Source: Campylobacteraceae bacterium
GTDB taxonomy: Bacteria > Campylobacterota > Campylobacteria > Campylobacterales > Campylobacteraceae
Assembly: GCA_900753405.1 (NCBI GenBank)
Contig: CAADYZ010000019.1
Location: 124,001 to 188,000 of the forward strand
Length of the DNA stretch: 64,000 bases
Direction: 5' to 3'
Part shown: piece after piece, positions 1 through 9,145 of the stretch
How the letters are laid out: each line of letters opens with the position of its first letter
How positions within the stretch are numbered: position 1 is the stretch's first letter
Notes under the pieces: model-generated
Seen by the model: the letters and a program-made list of their open reading frames with translations, nothing else
Database searches by the model: none
What the model was told of the DNA's origin: nothing
Program-made: the position numbers and the translations under genes

Positions 1-2026
1 TGCTGACATTTTTTTCGCCCAAAAGCGCGCTTGAAAAGGCGTAAAATTTAAGTCCGCCTTTGGCAAGGCTTAAAGTTTTTTCAAAATTATCATAAATTTT
101 TTGCGCCATTTTTTGCGAATTTACGCTTATTTTTTGGCGAAGCTCGCTGGCTACCTTTGCCGTGTCTATGCCCAAAGGACAGAGCCTAAAACAGCCCGAA
201 CACCCCGCACAGGTTTCATCTCCCGCATACTCATACTCTTTTAAAAGCTCATTTGCCTTGCTTTTTTCGCCATTTTCAAGTAGTCTTGTTACTTCTCGCA
301 AAACGGCTATTCTTTGTCTTGGCGTGAGCGTTAAGTCTTTTGAAGGGCAAAATTTCTCGCAAAATCCACACTCCATACAGGTGTTTATCATCTCGTCATT
401 TTCGGGCAAACTGAGCAAATTTTTAGGCGCGCTTTTGAGATTTTTCTTGTAAATGTCCTTGTCTTTGGTGATGATGACATCAGGATTGAGCAAGCCTTGC
501 GGGTCGAAAATTTCTTTGATTTTAAGGTTGATTTGGTATGCCTTTTTGCCCCATTCAAGCTCGACAAAGGGCGCGACCATTCGCCCTGTGCCGTGTTCTG
601 CTTTGGTGCTGCCGCCCATTAGAGCTACTTTTTGGCTCATTTCCTCAACCAAAGCGGCAAAATTTGCAAACTGCGTTTTATCTTGCAAATCTGGCGTGAT
701 GATAAAGTGCAAGTTTCCTGCAAGTGCGTGTCCAAAAATCACCCCCTCAAAGCCGTATTTTTTAAAAAGCTCTTGCAAAAAGCCAACGCCGTCTGTGAAT
801 TTATCTATCTCAAAACACACATCTTCTGTGATAACAGTTGTGCCTTTTGGGCGGTTGCCCGCAGTAAAGGGCAGCAAGCCTTTGCGGATTTTCCACCACG
901 CATCATACTCGCTTGCCTTGCTCGAATAAAGCGGTTCAAACGCCATTTTAAGCGGCTTTAAACTCGCCTTGATTTGCGCTAAATTCGAATTTAACTCGCC
1001 CTCATCATCGCTTTCGCTTTGAAACAAAATGCAAGAATACCCCTCTTTGCACGCGCTTACCACGCTTGGCACGCCCTCAATGTCCTTTACCGCCATCAAA
1101 CAAGCATAGTCCATCATCTCAGCACTCACAACCTTTTGCCGTCCTAGCTTTGAAAGGGCGACTATGGCTTTGCTCGCCTCGTTTAAATCCTCAAAAAAGA
1201 GCAAGCCACAAGCCTTGAATTTAGCGTCTTTAACCGCCTTGTAACGAACCTTGCTCACAAAAGCCAAAGTGCCTTCACTGCCTATGAAAAGGTGATTTAA
1301 AATGTCTTTTATCTCGCCAAAGTCCGCTAGTGCGTTTATGGAGTAGCCTGTGGTGTTTTTGATTTGGTATTTTTTAGCGATTAACGCCTTTAACTCGCTG
1401 TCGTTTTGAATTTGGGCGTGTAGGGCTTTAAGCTCTTTACACATTTGTGGGTGAGAGTTTTCAAAGGCTTTTACGCTTTCATTGTCGGCTGTGTCGATGA
1501 TAGTGCCATCAAGCAGCACCGCACGCACGGAGTGAATGGTGTTGTAGCTGTTTTGCTCCACGCCGCAGCACATTCCGCTAGAATTGTTGTTGAAAATTCC
1601 TCCGATGAGAGCTGAATTTATAGTCGCTGGGTCTGGTCCTATCTTTTTGCCAAATTTCGCTAAGGCTGCATTTGCATCACAGCCTATCACGCCGCATTCA
1701 CACTCTATCACTTCGCCAAATTGCTCTAGCTTAATGCCCTTAAAGCCATCATTTGCGATGATTAAAACGCTATCGCTACTGCTTTGTCCGCTCAAACTCG
1801 TCCCTGCGGCGCGAAAAGTAACGGGCGTTTGGCAAGTTTTAGCAAGTTTTAGCAAGGCTATGACTTCGCTTTCATCATTTGCGCGAATGGCAACTTGTGG
1901 CGTGTAGCTGTAACAACTCGCATCTGTGCCAAGCGCGTAACGCATAAGATAGCTGGTATAAACACGCCCCTTGCAGATGCGTTTTGCTTCGGTGATGAAG
2001 CTAGTGTAGTCAAGCAGTAATTTCAT
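1..2026 (-). CDS. dld: FAD-linked D-lactate dehydrogenase with 4Fe-4S domain (partial, runs off left edge)
   Basis: The reading frame starts at ATG 2026-2024 behind a strong AAAGGAG site and stays open to the window edge, giving about 675 residues. The N-terminal half reads as an FAD-binding oxidase of the glycolate oxidase/D-lactate dehydrogenase type (AAGTSLSGQ and NNNSSGMCCG stretches for FAD binding; EHGTGR near residue 480). Downstream are two CxxCxxCxxxCP clusters (CMECGFCEKFCP and CAGCSGCFRLCP) typical of an attached iron-sulfur domain. Campylobacter proteins of this type oxidise D-lactate and feed electrons to the quinone pool; full length is usually about 920 residues, so roughly a quarter is missing here. 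The divergent-free, same-strand lldP gene just upstream supports lactate as substrate. A glycolate-type oxidase is the main alternative. A degenerate copy of the dispersed repeat (encoding LNSNL) lies near base 985. Confidence 0.85.
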   Translation of the reverse strand, partial: MKLLLDYTSFITEAKRICKGRVYTSYLMRYALGTDASCYSYTPQVAIRANDESEVIALLKLAKTCQTPVTFRAAGTSLSGQSSSDSVLIIANDGFKGIKLEQFGEVIECECGVIGCDANAALAKFGKKIGPDPATINSALIGGIFNNNSSGMCCGVEQNSYNTIHSVRAVLLDGTIIDTADNESVKAFENSHPQMCKELKALHAQIQNDSELKALIAKKYQIKNTTGYSINALADFGEIKDILNHLFIGSEGTLAFVSKVRYKAVKDAKFKACGLLFFEDLNEASKAIVALSKLGRQKVVSAEMMDYACLMAVKDIEGVPSVVSACKEGYSCILFQSESDDEGELNSNLAQIKASLKPLKMAFEPLYSSKASEYDAWWKIRKGLLPFTAGNRPKGTTVITEDVCFEIDKFTDGVGFLQELFKKYGFEGVIFGHALAGNLHFIITPDLQDKTQFANFAALVEEMSQKVALMGGSTKAEHGTGRMVAPFVELEWGKKAYQINLKIKEIFDPQGLLNPDVIITKDKDIYKKNLKSAPKNLLSLPENDEMINTCMECGFCEKFCPSKDLTLTPRQRIAVLREVTRLLENGEKSKANELLKEYEYAGDETCAGCSGCFRLCPLGIDTAKVASELRQKISVNSQKMAQKIYDNFEKTLSLAKGGLKFYAFSSALLGEKNVS

Positions 2027-2046
2027 AAAAACTCCTTTGTAAAATT

Positions 2047-2064
2047 GTAAAAACCGAATTTGAA
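2047..2064. repeat. dispersed palindromic element, partial copy
   Basis: This is half of the dispersed element, with the core CGAATTTGA preceded by an A-rich left arm. It lies between the lldP terminator and the dld ribosome binding site. Confidence 0.6.
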
Positions 2065-2086
2065 GCTGTTGAGGTAAATTTTTTTT

Positions 2087-2116
2087 AAAAAAAAAGCTGA
2101 GGGACAAGCCCCCAGC
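2087..2116 (-). terminator. Rho-independent terminator of lldP
   Basis: Read on the minus strand, the region 25 bases after the lldP stop folds into an 8-bp stem (GCTGGGGG against TCCCTCAGC, one G-T pair) with a 5-base loop at 2096-2116. A run of nine T follows at once. This is a textbook intrinsic terminator and separates lldP from dld. Confidence 0.9.
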
Positions 2117-2141
2117 CTCCGCGTTTTAAGTTAGCTAACTA

Positions 2142-3803
2142 CTACTTAACAAGCGGAACAATGTGTGGAATGAACGCTTGCAAGAAGTTTGCGATGATAA
2201 GCGTCCAAATGCCGATTAGGATGATAAGCACGATCGACTTTTTAAGTGTGTATTTAAGCAACTCACTTTCGCGTCCAACCAAGCCTACCGCACCGCACGC
2301 AACGGCGATACTTTGCGGGCTGATCATCTTACCGACAACGCCACCAACTGAGTTAGCTGCGATGAAGAGTGATTGCAAAACACCGCTCTTGTCAAGCTCA
2401 TTAGCAGCCGCTTGTTGAAGCGTGCCAAAAAGTAGGTTTGAGCTTGTGTCTGAACCAGTCAAGAAGACGCCAAGCCAGCCGACAACTGGGCTGAAAAATG
2501 CGTAAGCTGAACCAGTTGTTTGCGCAAACGCCATACCAAGCGTGTTGCTCATACCGCTGTTTTTGCAGATCATCGCAAAGCTTACCAAAAGCCCGATTGT
2601 AATGCACGGTAAGAACATCTCTTTAATCGTCTCTTTCGCGCTATCTACAACCTTCTTGCTGCTTGTGCCGAGGAGGACAATTGAGATCAAAGCTGCGATC
2701 AAAATCGCCGTACCAGCTTGATTTACGATCAAACTCACGCTAAGATTCATACCAACTTTTGCGCCTGTATCGCCGTGAGCGACTGTGCCGCCAAAGATAC
2801 TCTCAAATGGGATGACAAATGTGCTCCAACTAGCAACCGCTGCTTTTACAGAAGGTAGAGTCCAGATGATAACTAGTGCGATAAGTAAGATAAAAGGCGA
2901 CCACGCTTTAACAACTTGACCGAAAGGAATTTGTTGAGTTGATTTTGCCTCTTCGCTTTGAACACCTTCGATTTTATACTCGCCGCTTGCTCTCCAACCA
3001 GTAACTTTGAGGAAGATCGCAGTTGCGAAGATCGAAACTACCGCTGAAAGAATGTCTGGAAGCTCAGCACCAAGGTAGTTTGAGCTTAAAAATTGAGTGA
3101 TAACGAAGCTTAACGCCGCTACAAAAACTGGCGCGAAAGTCTCTTTAACGCCCTTGAATCCATCCATAAAGAAGACAACGACAAACGGGATCACAAAGCT
3201 GAAAGGAAAGAGCATTCTACCTGTCATCGCTGCGATTGAGTATTGCTCGATGCCGAGCATATTTGTCATCGCGATGATCGGAATACCAACCGCACCGAAC
3301 GCAACTGGTGCTGTGTTTGCCACGAGGCAGAGTCCTGCTGCTTGAAGCGGTTTTAAGCCAAGCCCAACCAAAAGCATCGCCGTGATCGCAACTGGTCCGC
3401 CAAAGCCGATCGCACCTTCAAGAAACGAGCCGAAACAAAAACCGATCAAAATCACCTGCACGCGCGGATCTGGCGTGATCTGCATAATGCTGTTTTTGAT
3501 GATCTCCATCGCGCCTGATTTGTCTGCGATCTTGTAAAGGAAAATCGCCGCGATGATGATCCACGCGATCGGCCAAATGCCATTAACAAAGCCTTGTGCG
3601 AAGCTCGCACCGATCAAATTTGCTGGCATTCCATAAACAAAAAATGCTAGCAAAGCTGCAAAAAGAACTGTTACAAAAGCTGAGACATAAACTTTCAGCT
3701 TAATAACAAGCAAACACCCCAAAAAGCAGATGATTGGCAAAAATGCGACAAGCGCGCTAACGCCAATGTTGCCTAGCGGGTTAAATACCTGCGTCCAAGT
3801 CAT
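2142..3803 (-). CDS. lldP: L-lactate permease
   Basis: A 553-residue polytopic membrane protein of the LctP/LldP family, which imports L- and D-lactate with protons across the inner membrane. It is hydrophobic throughout, with roughly 12-14 predicted membrane spans. The stretches GSFLEGAIGFGGPVAITAML and GSDTSSNLLFG are family hallmarks. I start it at ATG 3803 (MTWTQVFNPLGN) because AAGGAGA lies five bases upstream; the frame is open 12 codons further but only to a TTG without a binding site. The neighbouring D-lactate dehydrogenase makes a lactate uptake and oxidation pair. It has its own terminator, so the two genes are probably transcribed separately. Confidence 0.93.
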   Translation of the reverse strand: MTWTQVFNPLGNIGVSALVAFLPIICFLGCLLVIKLKVYVSAFVTVLFAALLAFFVYGMPANLIGASFAQGFVNGIWPIAWIIIAAIFLYKIADKSGAMEIIKNSIMQITPDPRVQVILIGFCFGSFLEGAIGFGGPVAITAMLLVGLGLKPLQAAGLCLVANTAPVAFGAVGIPIIAMTNMLGIEQYSIAAMTGRMLFPFSFVIPFVVVFFMDGFKGVKETFAPVFVAALSFVITQFLSSNYLGAELPDILSAVVSIFATAIFLKVTGWRASGEYKIEGVQSEEAKSTQQIPFGQVVKAWSPFILLIALVIIWTLPSVKAAVASWSTFVIPFESIFGGTVAHGDTGAKVGMNLSVSLIVNQAGTAILIAALISIVLLGTSSKKVVDSAKETIKEMFLPCITIGLLVSFAMICKNSGMSNTLGMAFAQTTGSAYAFFSPVVGWLGVFLTGSDTSSNLLFGTLQQAAANELDKSGVLQSLFIAANSVGGVVGKMISPQSIAVACGAVGLVGRESELLKYTLKKSIVLIILIGIWTLIIANFLQAFIPHIVPLVK

Positions 3804-3849
3804 TAGACTCTCCTTAAAAAAATTTAGCTCAAAAGCCAATTAATAATTT

Positions 3850-3877
3850 ATCATAAAAGATTGCGATTTCTACGCAA
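3850..3877 (-). promoter_or_regulatory. candidate lldP promoter
   Basis: On the minus strand TTGCGT (3877-3872) is followed after 16 bases by TATGAT (3855-3850), about 47 bases upstream of the chosen lldP start. This is inferred from sequence only; an overlapping GATAAAT is an alternative -10. Confidence 0.35.
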
Positions 3878-4020
3878 ATGTTAAAAATGTTTAAAAAATA
3901 TTATCAGATTGTTACTTTTTTACACGATTGACGAGTGGGCGGATAGGCAAAATTAAATAAATTTAAAATTAAAAAACTTATTTGTTTAAGCAAAAAATTT
4001 TTAAGAAAACTTTTTTCGAA

Positions 4021-4038
4021 GTCAAATTCGGTTTTGAC
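4021..4038. repeat. dispersed palindromic element, 18-base form
   Basis: This is the asymmetric 18-base form (GTCAAATTCG then GTTTTGAC), with core AAATTC. Confidence 0.8.
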
Positions 4039-4290
4039 AAGTTGCCATTTTAAGGCAGTTGGTGACAACACCGCGAAACCATAATTTAATAAAGCCAAAA
4101 CTCCAAACCCTCAAACAAAGCAAAAATTCGCGCGCCAAAATCAGTCAAAACCACAACGCAAATCTTAAAATTTGCAAAATTTCTAAGTTAATTTTTTACC
4201 AATAAAAATGGTGTGTAAAAATTTCACATTTTTCAAACAAGGCGGGCGGAAAATACTCATTTTACCCAAAAACCGCCACCCAAAGAATTT

Positions 4291-4314
4291 GTCAAAACCA
4301 AATTTGATTTTGAC
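4291..4314. repeat. dispersed palindromic element, full 24-base form
   Basis: A full copy with left arm GTCAAAACC, core AAATTT and right arm GATTTTGAC. It is identical base for base to the copy at 35171-35194. Confidence 0.9.
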
Positions 4315-4362
4315 AAATTCGCGCAAATGGCTTTGTTTAGCTATTTTTCAACATTTTTTTTG

Positions 4363-4368
4363 TAAAAT
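4363..4368 (+). promoter_or_regulatory. candidate -10 box of the AI-2E permease gene
   Basis: TAAAAT lies 25 bases upstream of the ATG and is preceded by a T-rich run. The same TAAAAT box recurs before pckA, nusA, dapA, hemA, hup and nap in this window. There is no clear -35, as is common in Campylobacter. Confidence 0.45.
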
Positions 4369-4393
4369 CAAGCTTTTACTCAAAAGGCGTTAA

Positions 4394-5413
4394 ATGAGAA
4401 GGTCACAAAGCATCAACTGGCTCGTTGCAACTGCTTGCGTTACCGTAGTTTCGGTCGCTCTGCACTTCATCTCGTCTGTGTTGATCCCGCTTTTGCTCGC
4501 TGTTTTTACCGCGATTTTAATCTCACCGCTCATCTCGCTTCTTGCCAAATACCACATCAACCGCGTCATCTCGTTTGTCCTGCTGACACTTGCGTTTTTG
4601 GCGGTAATGTACGGCTTTTTCTCGCTGGTTTATAACGCCGCGGTGAGCTTTGCAGGCGACATCCCACAATACCAAGAAAAGTTCGTCCAAACGCTTGCGA
4701 AATTCAACGCGTGGGTCGGCAGTTTCTCGCAAATTCACATCGACTTGTCGCTGCTAAATGTGGTGGATTTAAACAAAATGCTAAATGTCACAACCTCGCT
4801 TTTAAAACAAACCAGCTCGATCATCACCAACTCGTTTTTGGTCTTTTTGCTGACGATTTTTATGCTCACTGAGTCGCAACTTTTTCGCAAAAAAGCGCTC
4901 TACCTCGCCAAAACTCGCCCGCAAACTCTTGAAATCATCAAAAAATTCACAACCGACTTAAAGCATTATTTAATAATCAAAACAATCTCCTCTGTCGCAA
5001 CGGGCGTGCTACTTTTTGCAGTTTTGTCGTTTTTGAACCTGCCTTACGCCGCGCTTTGGGGGATTGTCGCGTTTGTGTTAAACTACATTCCGACCTTCGG
5101 CTCGATCATCGCCGCCATCCCAGCCATTTTCGTCAGCCTCGTCACACTCGACATTCAAACGACATTGTTAATCTGCGTTTTATATCTCGTCATCAACATC
5201 GCCATCGGCAACTTCATCGAACCAAAATTCCTTGGAGACGGGCTTGACTTATCGATCATCGTTGTCATTTTGAGCCTACTTTTTTGGGGGCTTGTGCTTG
5301 GCGTTGGCGGGATGTTTTTGGCGGTGCCGCTGACGATGAGCTTGAAAATCGCCCTCGCCTCAAACCCAAACACAAAGGTCATCGCGGTGATGATGTCTAA
5401 AAATGTCGAGTAG
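4394..5413 (+). CDS. AI-2E family (PerM/TqsA-like) transporter
   Basis: A 339-residue membrane protein of the AI-2E exporter/UPF0118 family. Two hydrophobic hairpins at the N-terminus (residues about 8-80) are followed by a soluble section of roughly 70 residues and then a block of spans. The conserved motif LGDGLDLSIIVVILSLLFWG sits near residue 280, and the family sequence PYAALWGIVAFVLNYIPTFGS is present. Substrates of most members are not known; some export autoinducer 2, others couple ions, so I do not assign one. The ATG overlaps nothing, follows a TAAAAT box, and dedA lies 23 bases downstream on the same strand. Confidence 0.85.
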   Translation: MRRSQSINWLVATACVTVVSVALHFISSVLIPLLLAVFTAILISPLISLLAKYHINRVISFVLLTLAFLAVMYGFFSLVYNAAVSFAGDIPQYQEKFVQTLAKFNAWVGSFSQIHIDLSLLNVVDLNKMLNVTTSLLKQTSSIITNSFLVFLLTIFMLTESQLFRKKALYLAKTRPQTLEIIKKFTTDLKHYLIIKTISSVATGVLLFAVLSFLNLPYAALWGIVAFVLNYIPTFGSIIAAIPAIFVSLVTLDIQTTLLICVLYLVINIAIGNFIEPKFLGDGLDLSIIVVILSLLFWGLVLGVGGMFLAVPLTMSLKIALASNPNTKVIAVMMSKNVE

Positions 5414-5429
5414 TCAAATTTGATTTTGG
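5413..5429. repeat. dispersed palindromic element overlapping the dedA ribosome binding site region
   Basis: GTCAAATTTGATTTTGG starts on the last base of the upstream stop codon and runs directly into the GGAGG of dedA. It fills almost the whole 23-base gap. Confidence 0.75.
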
Positions 5430-5436
5430 AGGTTTT

Positions 5437-6036
5437 ATGTTAAACGAAATTGTCAATTTTTTAGTCCAAACCGTGAATGACTGGGGTTATTTTGGCGTTT
5501 TTGCGTTGATGTTTTTAGAAAGCAGCTTTTTTCCGTTTCCAAGCGAAGTGGTGATGATCCCTGCTGGTTACCTTGTTTTTAAAGGCGAGATGAGTCTGCT
5601 TTTTGCCTTTGCTGCGGGCGTTGGCGGGAGCTTAGCAGGCGCACTTTTTAACTACTACCTCTGTCTCTTTTTTGGGCGAGCTTTCATCAGCAAATACGGC
5701 AGATATGTCGGCATTACGGATGAAAAAATGGCGAAATTCGAAGCCTTTTTTGACAAATACGGCGAAATTTCAACCTTCAACTGCCGCCTCATCCCCGGCA
5801 TTCGCCAATACATCAGCCTCCCCGCTGGACTTGCGAAAATGCATTTAGGAAAATTTTGCATTTACACAAGTTTGGGGGCTGGAATTTGGGTTGCGATTTT
5901 ACTTGCTCTTGGCTACTACATCGGCGAAAACGAGGAGCTAATCACCGAATATCTCCACCTCATCACGCTTGCGCTGCTCGCCTTTGTCGGAGTTCTCAGC
6001 CTTTGGTATTACTTCGTAAAAGTGCGCAAAAAGTAA
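5437..6036 (+). CDS. DedA family membrane protein
   Basis: A 199-residue DedA/SNARE-associated (VTT domain) inner-membrane protein. It shows the acidic pocket motif in LESSFFPFPSEVVMIPAGY (residues about 26-44) and the basic motif CRLIPGIRQYISLPAGLAKM (about 115-134), both needed for function in characterised members. DedA proteins are implicated in undecaprenyl phosphate or phospholipid translocation and membrane homeostasis; the exact substrate here cannot be read from sequence. The start is fixed by GGAGG seven bases upstream. It is probably cotranscribed with the permease gene before it. Confidence 0.88.
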   Translation: MLNEIVNFLVQTVNDWGYFGVFALMFLESSFFPFPSEVVMIPAGYLVFKGEMSLLFAFAAGVGGSLAGALFNYYLCLFFGRAFISKYGRYVGITDEKMAKFEAFFDKYGEISTFNCRLIPGIRQYISLPAGLAKMHLGKFCIYTSLGAGIWVAILLALGYYIGENEELITEYLHLITLALLAFVGVLSLWYYFVKVRKK

Positions 6037-6108
6037 TGTTAGAAGTTTATTAACTTTAAAGTTTTTATTTGGTAATTTTGAGTAACAAGTTTCATAAAAG
6101 GAGAGATT

Positions 6109-6462
6109 ATGTGTATTTTTGACAAAATCGTATCAGGCGAAATTCCGGCAAACAAAGTGCTAGAAAATGACGATTTTCTAGCCTTTCACGACATCAACCC
6201 AAAAGCTCCGATCCACATTCTAATCATCCCAAAAGCGCACTTTGAAAACTTCCAAACCTTCCCAGCAAGCCAAATGGGAGCGATGACGGAGTTCATCCAA
6301 CAAGTCGCGATCGCCGTTGGCGTGGATAAAACAGGCTACCGACTGCTCACCAACTGCGGCGAAAACAGCGGGCAAGAGGTAATGCATCTGCATTTTCACC
6401 TGCTAGGCGGGACGAATTTGAAATGGACTGGCGGCGAAAACAACCCACAAGAGACATTCTAA
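6109..6462 (+). CDS. HIT family nucleotide-binding protein (HinT-like)
   Basis: A 117-residue cytoplasmic histidine-triad protein of usual length for bacterial HinT. The active-site triad appears as HLHFHLLGG near residues 96-104, and the N-terminus (MCIFDKIVSGEIPANKVLEND) is typical. Homologues hydrolyse purine nucleoside phosphoramidates such as AMP-lysine. The start follows AAAGGAGAG. Whether it shares a transcript with dedA (72-base gap) is unclear. Confidence 0.92.
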   Translation: MCIFDKIVSGEIPANKVLENDDFLAFHDINPKAPIHILIIPKAHFENFQTFPASQMGAMTEFIQQVAIAVGVDKTGYRLLTNCGENSGQEVMHLHFHLLGGTNLKWTGGENNPQETF

Positions 6463-6505
6463 GTTTGCGTAATTACGGCGTTTGCGTGGCGGCAGTTTAA
6501 AAATT

Positions 6506-6530
6506 TATCAAATTCAAATTTGACAAATTG
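6506..6530. repeat. dispersed palindromic element, degenerate copy
   Basis: TATCAAATT then CAAATTTGACAAATTG lies between the HIT gene and pckA, about 50 bases upstream of the pckA -10 box. Confidence 0.6.
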
Positions 6531-6580
6531 CAAAGCGTTATCAACTTGCAAATTAAACTGCCTTTTAAGCCAAGAAGTGC

Positions 6581-6586
6581 TAAAAT
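6581..6586 (+). promoter_or_regulatory. candidate -10 box of pckA
   Basis: GTGCTAAAATCG carries TAAAAT 27 bases before the pckA ATG. It is very like the boxes before nusA and dapA (GGCTAAAAT). Confidence 0.5.
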
Positions 6587-6613
6587 CGCCAAAACATATC
6601 AAAAGGAGAGGCA

Positions 6614-8188
6614 ATGCAAGTTGCAAATTTAGAAAAGTTAGGACTTAGTGGGATAAAAGAGATTTTTTATAACCTTAGTTATGAAGACCTTTTTAAACAC
6701 GAAGTGGCAAACAAAGAGGGCGCTGTGACGCAAAACGGGACTTTCGCGGTGGATACGGGGATTTTCACGGGCAGAAGCCCGAAGGATAAATATTTCGTCA
6801 AAGCCGACCCAAGCCAGAAATTCATCTCGTGGGGCAAGGTTAATCGCCCAATCGACAAGGCGATTTTCGACAAACTTTTACTCAAAGCAAAAACTCAACT
6901 TTCAAACAAAAACATCTACATCCAAGACGCATTTTGCGGGGCGAGTCCGACCTCACGCAAAGCGGTGAGGTTTGTCACCGAAGTTGCGTGGCAAGCGCAT
7001 TTTGTGAAAAATATGTTCATCCGCCCAAGGGCTGAGGAGTTGGTTGGTTTTGAGCCAGACTTTGTTGTGTATAACGCGTGCAAATGCGTGGATGACGAGT
7101 TTGAAAAAGACGGCTTAAACAGCGAAGTTTTCGTGGTTTTTAGCGTTGAAGACAACATTGCGATCATCGGCGGGACTTGGTATGGCGGCGAGATGAAAAA
7201 AGGGATTTTTTCGATGATGAACTACTGGTTGCCGCTAGCTGGAAAGCTCTCGATGCACTGCTCGGCAAATGTCGGCGCAAACGGCGACAGCGCGCTTTTC
7301 TTTGGGCTTAGCGGCACGGGCAAAACCACGCTTAGCACAGACGCAAACCGCGCACTCATTGGAGACGACGAGCACGGCTGGGACGATGAGGGAATTTTCA
7401 ACTTTGAAGGCGGCTGCTACGCAAAATGCATCAACCTAAAAGCGGAAAACGAGCCTGAAATTTACGGCGCGATCAAGCGTGACGCGCTGCTTGAAAATGT
7501 CGTTTTACGAGCGGACGCAAGTGTGGATTACGATGATGGCAGCAAGACTGAAAACACGCGCGTTAGCTACCCGATCGAGCATATCGCCAACCACAAAAGT
7601 GACCTTCGCGCGCCACACCCACAAAACATCATCTTCCTAAGCGCGGACGCGTTTGGTGTTTTACCGCCAGTTAGCAAACTAACAAAAGAGCAAGCAGCTT
7701 ACTACTTTTTGAGCGGCTACACCGCAAAAGTCGCAGGCACAGAGCGAGGGATCACCGAGCCAGTGGCGACCTTTTCAGCCTGCTTTGGAGAGCCATTTAT
7801 GCCGCTGCATCCGTCAGTATATGCGAAACTTTTGATGCAGAAAATCGACCAACACAATGTCAGCGTTTATCTTGTCAATACTGGTTGGAGCGGCGGAGCG
7901 TACGGCGTTGGCAAAAGGATGAGTATCAAAGCCACAAGAACTTGCATCAACGCCATTTTAGACGGCAGCATCAAAAAATGCGAATTTGAAAACTTTGAGA
8001 AGTTTAACCTAGCCATCCCAAAAGAGCTAAACGGCGTTGAAACTAGACTTTTAAACCCGCAAAACACTTGGGCGGACGCAGCGGAATTTCAAGCCGCAAG
8101 AGACAAGCTCGCAAAAATGTTCATCGAAAACTTCGCAAGATATGGCAAAGAGGGCGAGGAATTCGCAAAAGTCGGACCTCGTTTATAA
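6614..8188 (+). CDS. pckA: phosphoenolpyruvate carboxykinase (ATP)
   Basis: A 524-residue ATP-dependent PEP carboxykinase, which converts oxaloacetate and ATP to PEP, ADP and CO2 and is the entry to gluconeogenesis in sugar non-fermenting campylobacters. The P-loop [10 protein letters not shown] is at residues 231-240 and is followed by the metal/phosphate motif [13 protein letters not shown]. The N-terminal [10 protein letters not shown] and C-terminal [15 protein letters not shown] are further signatures. Length fits the family. The start follows AAAGGAGAGG. It is a single-gene unit with its own promoter, and a hairpin follows the stop. Confidence 0.96.
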   Translation: MQVANLEKLGLSGIKEIFYNLSYEDLFKHEVANKEGAVTQNGTFAVDTGIFTGRSPKDKYFVKADPSQKFISWGKVNRPIDKAIFDKLLLKAKTQLSNKNIYIQDAFCGASPTSRKAVRFVTEVAWQAHFVKNMFIRPRAEELVGFEPDFVVYNACKCVDDEFEKDGLNSEVFVVFSVEDNIAIIGGTWYGGEMKKGIFSMMNYWLPLAGKLSMHCSANVGANGDSALFFGLSGTGKTTLSTDANRALIGDDEHGWDDEGIFNFEGGCYAKCINLKAENEPEIYGAIKRDALLENVVLRADASVDYDDGSKTENTRVSYPIEHIANHKSDLRAPHPQNIIFLSADAFGVLPPVSKLTKEQAAYYFLSGYTAKVAGTERGITEPVATFSACFGEPFMPLHPSVYAKLLMQKIDQHNVSVYLVNTGWSGGAYGVGKRMSIKATRTCINAILDGSIKKCEFENFEKFNLAIPKELNGVETRLLNPQNTWADAAEFQAARDKLAKMFIENFARYGKEGEEFAKVGPRL

Positions 8189-8208
8189 CTCTTTGCAACC
8201 TGCTTCAA

Positions 8209-8233
8209 GGCGTGAGGGCTAGCTTCTCACGCC
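8209..8233 (+). terminator. hairpin after pckA, weak terminator candidate
   Basis: GGCGTGAG and CTCACGCC form a perfect 8-bp stem around a 9-base loop, 20 bases after the pckA stop, between convergent genes. No T-run follows on either strand, so this is a transcript-end hairpin candidate rather than a classical terminator. Confidence 0.4.
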
Positions 8234-8330
8234 GCGTCACAACTTCTGAAAAGTTAAATTTAATTTGGTTTAAGTCAAAGTTTTTAAAATTGTCAAGCTC
8301 AAATTTGCTTTCAAAGTCGCCGCGTAAATC

Positions 8331-8354
8331 GTCAAATTCAAATTTGGTTTTAAC
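8331..8354. repeat. dispersed palindromic element with degenerate neighbours
   Basis: GTCAAATTC, then AAATTTG and GTTTTAAC. Two further decayed copies (about 8246-8270 and 8291-8318) stand beside it, so the 190-base gap after pckA is nearly all repeat material. Confidence 0.65.
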
Positions 8355-8380
8355 ATTTTCGTTTAACCAAACAGGCAAAC

Positions 8381-8988
8381 TCACGCCCAAAACACACCAA
8401 ACAAGATCAACACCCCGACAAGAAAAACTAGCCCCGCCCCAAGCCGCTGCAACAACGCCACGCGAGTCGCCAAAATTCTGCGCAACGCCACGCCGCCAAG
8501 CGCATAAACGCACATATCCACAAACTCGATGCCGACAACTAAGGCGACAATGAGCGCGAATTTTGCGTTTAGCGGGTCGGTTTTGTCCAAAAACGGCGGC
8601 AAAAGCGCGACAAAAGCCGCCCAGCATTTTGGGTTTGTGACGCAACTTGTGAAGCCGTAGATGAAAAGTGCGGTGAGTTTTTGGCTGGTTTTTTGCGTTG
8701 TAAGGTCGCTGTTTTTGGTATTTTTCCACATTTTTGTCGCCAAAAAAGCAGGTAAGCCGCGCAACCGCACATAAAGATACTAAACACAAGCTCATTTGCC
8801 ACAAAAACCGCGCCGACTCCAATGCCACACACAACCACCACAAAAACAAGCCCGCAAACCGCGCCAAAAACCAGCGGCAACGCCCGCCACAAGCCGACAC
8901 TCAGCCCAAAACTCATCGCCAAAAGCATATTCGGTCCGGGCGTGAAACTCATCGTCCAAAACAGCAACGCAAACAGCCATAAACTCAT
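8381..8988 (-). pseudogene. LysE/RhtB family amino-acid exporter, frameshifted
   Basis: Two overlapping frames together make one LysE/RhtB protein. The first (start ATG 8988 behind GAGGTGG) gives MSLWLFALLFWTMSFTPGPN, the family start with its TPGPN motif, through AAYLLFW. The second continues TKMWKNTKN and FTSCVTNPKCWAAF to the stop at 8381. The join is at a run of six A (six T on the coding strand) at 8742-8747; one extra T would restore LLFLATKMWK and an intact product of about 202 residues, the usual family length. It could be a sequencing error, a true disruption, or slipped-strand switching at the T-run. Homologues export amino acids or amino-acid-like compounds. Confidence 0.8.
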
Positions 8989-9100
8989 CGCCCCACCTCT
9001 GTTTTGCGGGAATTTTTCGTCATAACTTGCATAAAAATCCTCGCACTCTCAACCGCAATTGTAAATCTTTTGGCTTAAAGAAAAATGAAGTAAGCAAAAT

Positions 9101-9124
9101 GTCAAAACCAAATTTGACTTTAAC
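9101..9124. repeat. dispersed palindromic element between lysE-like gene and nap operon
   Basis: Left arm GTCAAAACC, core AAATTT, right arm GACTTTAAC. It ends 21 bases downstream of the napD stop codon, at the 3' end of the nap transcript. Confidence 0.8.
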
Positions 9125-9145
9125 ATTTTGCGTTAAAGCAAGGCA

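Larger units (their letters stand above)
3878..4362. other. non-coding stretch between lldP and the AI-2E permease
   Basis: About 480 bases without a credible gene. It is AT-rich, carries two copies of the dispersed palindromic element (4021-4038 and 4291-4314) and short open frames that are largely translations of those copies. I see no tRNA or terminator in it. Confidence 0.6.

Noticed and set aside
3904..4098. Short open frame on the minus strand upstream of lldP
   Set aside because: Much of it is a translation of the dispersed element, with no ribosome binding site or protein-like pattern.
4208..4393. Short open frame before the AI-2E permease
   Set aside because: Contains a full palindromic element, no binding site, and covers the likely promoter.
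8205..8900. 231-codon minus-strand open frame overlapping the LysE gene
   Set aside because: It is the third frame of the frameshifted exporter and continues through repeat sequence; its translation shows no membrane or family pattern beyond short shared pieces.
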